This document shows positions 5,433 through 9,349 of a stretch of 9,349 nt of DNA, in pieces. Position numbers and translations under genes: made by a program. The stretch spans positions 1 to 9,349 of the forward strand of contig CAZFPO010000117.1 of the NCBI GenBank assembly GCA_964521105.1, in the 5' to 3' direction. Source of the stretch: JAQUGA01 sp964521105 (GTDB lineage: Bacteria; Bacteroidota; Bacteroidia; Bacteroidales; WCHB1-69). The notes beneath the pieces were generated by a model. That model saw only the letters and a list, made by a program, of their open reading frames with translations, was not told where the DNA came from and did not search any database. The stretch's first letter is position 1. Every line of letters starts with the position of its first letter.

Positions 5433-7463
5433 ATGAAACCAAATTCAATTTACTGCTTACTTTTTTTATGGATGTTTACCAGCATACTAAACAAAGCCAA
5501 CGCACAGGAAAAACGCCTTGCACTTATTATTGGCAATGCAGCATATTCCAGTAGCCCCCTTAAAAATCCGGTAAACGATGCCAATCTTATTGCGAAAACT
5601 CTACAGGAACTTGGTTTTGAAGTGACAAAAATCAATAATGCCACTTTAAAACAAATGCAGAAAGCCGAAATTGAGTTTACAAATAAAATTAAGCAGTACG
5701 ATGTGGCTTTGTTTTATTACGCTGGACACGGCATTCAGGTGGATGGTGTTAACTACCTGATTCCCGTTGATGCTGTTTTAAATGATAAATCAGAAGTTAA
5801 ATATGAGGCTTTTGACATCAGTAATATTAACGTTGCCTTTGCACAAAATTCGGGTAAAATGAACATTATGATACTCGATGCTTGCCGCAATAATCCGTTT
5901 CGTTCGTGGGCACGCGGTGGTGAACGTGGATTTAAAGCAATTGGTAATCAATCAGCCGGTACTATTATTGCTTTTGCCACAAAAGAGGGTGAAACGGCTG
6001 CTGATGGTAGCGGAAATAACGGACTCTATACCGAAAAACTGGTAGAACAACTGAAAATTGCTCAAAATATTAACGATGTTTTTAAAAATACTAGACAAAA
6101 TGTTTTAAAAGCCAGCAACAATGTACAATGCCCACAGGAATGGGATATGACAGTTGGCAGTTTTTATTTCACCATAAGAAATGCAGACTCAAAACCAACA
6201 GAAAACAATGTTTCCTACACCGAAGCCACATCAACAACTGCCACAGGCAGCATACAAGTTATTTCGGAAATTTCGGGTAAGTTATACATTGATGGTGTTT
6301 TTTATAAAGAAATTATAGCAGGAAGCACCACCTTGTTTGACAATATCCAAACGGGTTTAAGAATAATAAACATTAAAGGTACTTCAAACTGGACAGAAAA
6401 AGTTATGGTAATTAGCAATCAAACCACAACTGTTCAAGCAAAAAACGAAACTGGAACCATTGCACTTTACTCCGAAATAAATGGTAAACTATACGTGGAT
6501 GATGTGTTTAACAGTAGTATAGTGAAAGGTTCAACGACGAACATTAATAATTTAAAAGCAGGTGTTCACAGTCTTAAAATTGAAGGCTCGCAATCCTGGT
6601 ACGAAAAAGTAAATGTTTCTTCGGGGCAAACAACCAACATTACGGCAAGCCCCGAAATTTCAAATTATACTACAATGGTTGCTACCTCCTCCAATTCCAA
6701 TTACACCGAGTCATCTTCAGGTGTAAACATCGATATGGTTTTTATAAAAGGCGGCACATTTATGATGGGTAGCCCCAGCAGTGAAGTTAACAGAGGAGAT
6801 GATGAGTACCAACATTCGGTAACACTTAGCGATTTTTATATGGGGAAGTATGAGGTAACATACGAACAGTATGATGCTTTTTGTAATTCCACAGGCAGAA
6901 GCAAGCCAAGCGATAATGGTTGGGGGCGGGGTAGTCGTCCTGTTACCAATGTAAGTTGGAACGATGCCGTGGCATATTGCGAATGGTTTAGCAAAAAAAG
7001 CGGAAAAACTTACCGTTTGCCCACCGAAGCCGAATGGGAATATGCCTGCCGTGCTGTGGCTTCGAGTGCCTCAGCCACCAGCACTCCGTTTAATACAGGA
7101 AATTGTTTAAATTCATCGCAAGCAAATTATAGATGGGATAACCCATATAATAGATGTAGTAATTCAAACACAACTCCATTAATCAAAACGATGCCCGTAG
7201 GCAGTTATTCGCCCAATACGTGGGGTTTATACGATATGCACGGCAATGTTTGGGAGTGGTGTAGCGATTGGTATAGTGCCGATTATTATAAAAGCTCCCC
7301 GCAAAATAACCCAAAAGGACCAACCACAGCACAGTCGTACCGCGTGCTGCGTGGCGGTAGTTGGCTCGACTATGCTCAGTGTTGCCGGTCGGCGTTTCGC
7401 TTCAACTACGCTCCCGACGATCGCTACAACTCCATAGGCTTCCGCCTAGTTTCCCCCAAGTAA
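5433..7463 (+). CDS. Secreted caspase - repeat - FGE-fold protein, putative DGR target
   Basis: The product is a 676-residue exported protein. The signal peptide ends at about residue 25 (NKANAQ). The caspase (peptidase C14) domain spans about 26-250. It has the core RLALIIGNAAY, catalytic His99 in YYAGHG, catalytic Cys151 in LDACRNNPF, and the closing QEWDMTVGSFYF. Two related beta-rich repeats of about 69 residues follow (272-340 and 341-409). The FGE-sulfatase/C-type-lectin fold starts at about 430 (MVFIKGGTFMMGS) with RLPTEAEWEYACR, GLYDMHGNVWEW and RVLRGGSW...IGFRLV. In catalytic FGE a CxxxxC pair binds copper. Here the first position is Asp646 and only Cys651 remains, so it is probably a binding domain, not an FGE enzyme. 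The last 40 residues are encoded by GC-rich, DGR-like DNA (see 7341-7452). This suggests a hypervariable receptor coupled to a protease outside the cytoplasm. Confidence 0.85.
   Translation: MKPNSIYCLLFLWMFTSILNKANAQEKRLALIIGNAAYSSSPLKNPVNDANLIAKTLQELGFEVTKINNATLKQMQKAEIEFTNKIKQYDVALFYYAGHGIQVDGVNYLIPVDAVLNDKSEVKYEAFDISNINVAFAQNSGKMNIMILDACRNNPFRSWARGGERGFKAIGNQSAGTIIAFATKEGETAADGSGNNGLYTEKLVEQLKIAQNINDVFKNTRQNVLKASNNVQCPQEWDMTVGSFYFTIRNADSKPTENNVSYTEATSTTATGSIQVISEISGKLYIDGVFYKEIIAGSTTLFDNIQTGLRIINIKGTSNWTEKVMVISNQTTTVQAKNETGTIALYSEINGKLYVDDVFNSSIVKGSTTNINNLKAGVHSLKIEGSQSWYEKVNVSSGQTTNITASPEISNYTTMVATSSNSNYTESSSGVNIDMVFIKGGTFMMGSPSSEVNRGDDEYQHSVTLSDFYMGKYEVTYEQYDAFCNSTGRSKPSDNGWGRGSRPVTNVSWNDAVAYCEWFSKKSGKTYRLPTEAEWEYACRAVASSASATSTPFNTGNCLNSSQANYRWDNPYNRCSNSNTTPLIKTMPVGSYSPNTWGLYDMHGNVWEWCSDWYSADYYKSSPQNNPKGPTTAQSYRVLRGGSWLDYAQCCRSAFRFNYAPDDRYNSIGFRLVSPK
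6246..6659 (+). repeat. Two tandem linker repeats in the first caspase gene
   Basis: Two units of about 207 bp (6246-6452 and 6453-6659) encode similar 69-residue modules. Shared positions include GSIQVISEISGKLYIDGVF versus GTIALYSEINGKLYVDDVF, then GSTT, a G-x-x-x-L/I-K-I-x-G turn and W-x-E-K-V before QTT. The pattern resembles PEGA-like surface or carbohydrate-associated beta repeats; this is a fold-level guess. They separate the protease from the FGE domain and recur in the second caspase gene. Confidence 0.7.
7341..7452 (+). other. Putative DGR variable region (VR)
   Basis: The segment encodes residues 637 to about 674, the end of the FGE/C-type-lectin fold, where known DGR target proteins vary. 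By hand count, 72 of 120 bases at 7341-7460 are G or C (60%), against about 38% in a sampled 60 bp near the gene start. Twelve codons at ligand-facing positions (residues 645-647, 650, 655, 657-659, 663, 665-667) read ctc gac tat, tgt, ttt, ttc aac tac, gat and tac aac tcc. All end in C or T, as expected from adenine mutagenesis of AAC/AAT template codons. The interleaved fixed codons avoid A (cgg, tcg, gcg, cgc, ccc). Related families typically carry Asn at these sites. No template copy is visible in the window. Confidence 0.75.
7435..7448. promoter_or_regulatory. Small stem-loop at the 3' end of the putative VR
   Basis: TAGGC and GCCTA pair perfectly around a TTCC loop; on the opposite strand the loop reads GGAA. 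Characterised DGRs have an initiation-of-mutagenic-homology site and a short hairpin with a four-base loop near the VR end. This one is inside the coding sequence and its stem is shorter than the known examples, so the link is tentative. Confidence 0.3.
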
Positions 7464-7493
7464 ACCCAGTTAAATTGTTTTAAATTTTGAGTT

Positions 7494-7757
7494 ATGGAAG
7501 GTTTTTATTATGTTTATGTGCTTTTAAGCGAAAAAGATGGAAAGAAGTATGTTGGTTTTACTCAAAATTTAGAACAAAGATTTGAGCAACATAACAAGGG
7601 TTTTGTTTTTTCAACTAAAAATAGAAGACCATTACAAATGATATATTTTGAAGGATGTTTATGTAAGGATGATGCAACACATAGAGAGAAGTATTTAAAA
7701 ACTTATTTTGGGAAAATGTTCATCAAGAATAGGCTCAAATCTTATTTAACAGGGTAA
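7494..7757 (+). CDS. Small GIY-YIG endonuclease
   Basis: The product is an 87-residue single-domain protein of the GIY-YIG nuclease family. The first motif is YYVYVL, with the second as KKYVGFT 10 residues later. The conserved Arg is in LEQRFEQHNKG, followed by STKNRRPLQMIYFEG with the catalytic-type Glu, and REKYLKTYFGK near the end. It has no signal peptide, so it is cytoplasmic, unlike its neighbours. Stand-alone GIY-YIG genes of this size are abundant and often multicopy in Bacteroidota; their role (DNA repair-like or mobile) is not settled. It starts 30 bp after the caspase-FGE stop codon and lies between two related caspase genes, directly before a structured repeat. This suggests a later insertion rather than a working part of the operon. 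Confidence 0.8.
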   Translation: MEGFYYVYVLLSEKDGKKYVGFTQNLEQRFEQHNKGFVFSTKNRRPLQMIYFEGCLCKDDATHREKYLKTYFGKMFIKNRLKSYLTG

Positions 7758-7793
7758 CAGTTGGAAATTCATCCTTCCTTTTAAGCTAAAAGA

Positions 7794-7862
7794 GCTTTGC
7801 CAAAAGGGAGTGAGGCGGTTCTCGAGCGGAGCCGAGAGAGACGAACGACCAAAAGGCAAAGC
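7794..7862. repeat. Structured GC-rich element after the GIY-YIG gene
   Basis: Outer arms GCTTTGCC (7794-7801) and GGCAAAGC (7855-7862) are perfect inverted repeats. Inside are partial arms such as ggttctcg against cgagagagac, with TCTCG (7820-7824) and CGAGA (7833-7837) pairing around agcggagc. The sequence is far more GC-rich than the flanks. It may be the 3' element of a mobile GIY-YIG unit or an imperfect terminator hairpin. Confidence 0.5.
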
Positions 7863-7873
7863 GAATAAAAAAA

Positions 7874-7888
7874 ACCGCCTTTGGCGGT
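7874..7888. terminator. Hairpin with terminator-like features
   Basis: ACCGCC and GGCGGT form a perfect 6-bp stem with a TTT loop. An A-run precedes it and a T-run (tttttt) begins a few bases after it. It could end transcription of the upstream cluster. The best T-run is on the opposite strand, where no gene needs it, so the direction is uncertain. Confidence 0.45.
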
Positions 7889-7932
7889 CGAAATTTTTTG
7901 AAAAAAATATTAATGAACAATAAAATAACAAT

Positions 7933-9349
7933 ATGATACGCAAATTAGTTGTTTTTTTAATTTTATTTTCCGCATTTGCTCGATTGCAATCGCAGGATAA
8001 CAGGGGTTTTAAACCAGTTACCATTAAAATTGGCGAACAACAAACAAAGCTCTATAACGAAAGCCATGCTTTAGTAATTGGCATTTCGGATTATACAGGA
8101 GGCTGGCCTAGTTTACCCGGAGTAAAAAATGATGTAGTGGCAGTAAAAACAGCCTTAGAAAAACAGGGCTTTGAAGTAACCTTGCTCGAAAATGCCAACA
8201 AAGAGCAGATTGATAAAAGCATTTCTAATTTTATTAACAAATATGGGCAAGACAGTGATAATCGTTTGTTGTTTTATTTTGCCGGTCATGGGCATACCAT
8301 AAAAACAAGCTATGGCGATGAACTGGGCTATATTGTGCCTAATGATGCACCAAACCCAAATAAAGATGCTGCGGGTTTTCAGAATAAAGCGATGGAGATG
8401 GCACAAATTGAAATATACGCTAAGCGCATACAATCAAAACATGCGTTGTTTTTATTTGACGCTTGTTTCTCAGGATCTTTATTTGCCTTGTCGCGTGCTG
8501 CTCCCGAAATAATTAACTATAAAATTTCACAACCTGTAAGGCAGTTTATTTCTTCGGGATCTGCCAACGAAACTGTGCCAGATGTTAGTATTTTTCGAAA
8601 GCAATTTGTTGTAGCTATTACTACCATCGATGCCGATGCCAACAAGGACGGATATCTTACGGGAACGGAACTTGGGGACTTTTTACAAACCAGTGTAGTA
8701 AACTATTCAAATAACACCCAGCATCCTCAGTATGGCAAAATTCGAAACCCAAATCTTGATAAAGGTGATTTTGTTTTTGTTATTTCAAAACAAGAGGAAG
8801 TTGCAGTAACAGAAGCAGCAACAACAACAGCAACCGGTAGCATACAGGTAATTTCGGAAATTTCGGGTAAATTATACATCGATGGCGTTTTTTATAAAGA
8901 AATTACGGCAGGAAGCACCAGTTTGTTTAACAATATCCAATCGGGATTAAGAATAATAAACATACGAGGTACATCAAACTGGACAGAAAAAATAATGGTA
9001 ATTAGCAATCAAACAACAACTGTACGTGCAAACGAAACTGGAACCATTGCACTTTACTCCGAAATAAATGGTAAACTATACGTGGATGATGTGTTTAACA
9101 GTAGTATAGTGAAAGGTTCAACGACGAACATTAATAATTTAAAAGCAGGTGTTCACAGTCTTAAAATTGAAGGCTCGCAATCCTGGTACGAAAAAGTAAA
9201 TGTTTCTTCGGGGCAAACAACCAACATTACGGCAAGCCCCGAAATTTCAAATTATACTACACTGGTTGCTACCTCCTCCAATTCCAATTACACCGAGTCA
9301 TCTTCGGGTGTTAACATCGACATGGTTTTTATAAAAGGCGGCACTTTTA
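7933..9349 (+). CDS. Second secreted caspase - repeat - FGE protein (3' end missing)
   Basis: An open frame from the ATG at 7933 continues to the window edge: 472 codons with no stop, so the gene is cut by the window. The signal peptide is MIRKLVVFLILFSAFARLQSQ. The caspase domain begins with SHALVIGISDYTGG. His119 lies in FYFAGHGH and Cys178 in LFDACFSGS. An EF-hand-like loop follows (Asp235, Asn237, Asp239, Tyr241, Thr243, Glu246 in DANKDGYLTGTE), then QHPQYGKIRNPNLDKGDFVF. This caspase differs strongly from the first gene's (DACFSG versus DACRNN type). From residue 302 the two 69-residue linker repeats recur, and at about 459 the same FGE start (GVNIDMVFIKGGTF). The FGE body lies beyond the window and is predicted to end in a second variable region. 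The start follows about 45 bp after a hairpin, with no clear promoter. Confidence 0.85.
   Translation, partial: MIRKLVVFLILFSAFARLQSQDNRGFKPVTIKIGEQQTKLYNESHALVIGISDYTGGWPSLPGVKNDVVAVKTALEKQGFEVTLLENANKEQIDKSISNFINKYGQDSDNRLLFYFAGHGHTIKTSYGDELGYIVPNDAPNPNKDAAGFQNKAMEMAQIEIYAKRIQSKHALFLFDACFSGSLFALSRAAPEIINYKISQPVRQFISSGSANETVPDVSIFRKQFVVAITTIDADANKDGYLTGTELGDFLQTSVVNYSNNTQHPQYGKIRNPNLDKGDFVFVISKQEEVAVTEAATTTATGSIQVISEISGKLYIDGVFYKEITAGSTSLFNNIQSGLRIINIRGTSNWTEKIMVISNQTTTVRANETGTIALYSEINGKLYVDDVFNSSIVKGSTTNINNLKAGVHSLKIEGSQSWYEKVNVSSGQTTNITASPEISNYTTLVATSSNSNYTESSSGVNIDMVFIKGGTF
8836..9246 (+). repeat. Linker repeats shared with the first caspase gene
   Basis: Two units (from 8836 and from 9040) correspond to those at 6246-6659. 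The first unit differs from its counterpart at scattered bases. The second is part of a stretch, 9031-9261, that is identical to 6444-6674 over 231 bp, and identity continues through 9263-9305 after one mismatch. This points to recent duplication or gene conversion. Confidence 0.85.

Noticed and set aside
7246..7437. Alternative-frame open frame over the FGE end
   Set aside because: It is a shadow of the real frame, kept open by the GC-rich variable region.
7464..7932. DGR template repeat or accessory gene directly after the VR
   Set aside because: I looked for an A-rich near-copy of 7341-7460 and for a reverse transcriptase motif here and found none; the only gene is GIY-YIG.
7746..8512. 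Short open frames in other frames over the second caspase gene and its leader
   Set aside because: The plus frame from 7933 carries a signal peptide, His/Cys motifs and linker repeats, so these are shadows.

Overview
The window looks like the chromosome of a Bacteroidota bacterium, probably an environmental or uncultured lineage. It is AT-rich, its genes start without clear Shine-Dalgarno sequences, and a TAnnTTTG-type promoter box (the Bacteroidota -7 element) lies ahead of the main gene cluster. Several secreted proteins have signal peptides ending in 'SQ', 'GQ' or 'AQ', which is common in this phylum. No rRNA, tRNA or CRISPR array was recognised.

Layout. Positions 1-597 hold no gene; they hold a dense patch of short palindromic intergenic repeats. 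A minus-strand gene (598-1611) encodes a TPR lipoprotein. An AT-rich gap of about 500 bp separates it from a plus-strand cluster that is probably one operon. This cluster comprises a secreted FlgT_N/LPP20-like protein (2118-3284), a small secreted CsgG/LpoB-fold-like protein (3301-3852), a secreted protein with a CsgG-like N-terminal part and a C-terminal DUF4384 domain (3919-5400), and a secreted caspase - repeat - formylglycine-generating-enzyme-fold (FGE) protein (5433-7463). A small GIY-YIG endonuclease gene (7494-7757) and a structured intergenic element follow. A second secreted caspase protein (from 7933) then runs off the window. It carries the same two linker repeats and the first residues of the same FGE domain.

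Main result. The last about 110 bp of the first caspase-FGE gene look like the variable region (VR) of a diversity-generating retroelement (DGR). This stretch is about 60% GC inside an AT-rich gene. Twelve codons at the exposed, normally Asn-rich positions of the FGE/C-type-lectin fold all end in C or T, as expected if AAC/AAT template codons were mutagenised at adenines, and the intervening constant codons mostly avoid A. No template repeat, accessory protein or reverse transcriptase is visible in the window, so they would have to lie outside it. The second caspase gene probably ends in a second VR.

Working model (inference). This may be a cell-envelope recognition and effector locus. A hypervariable FGE-fold receptor would be tethered by two beta-rich repeats to a caspase protease. 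Upstream-encoded envelope proteins (FlgT_N-like, CsgG-like, DUF4384) could provide anchoring, assembly or signalling. The two receptors share almost identical tails but have very different caspase domains, which suggests effector swapping and recent gene conversion.
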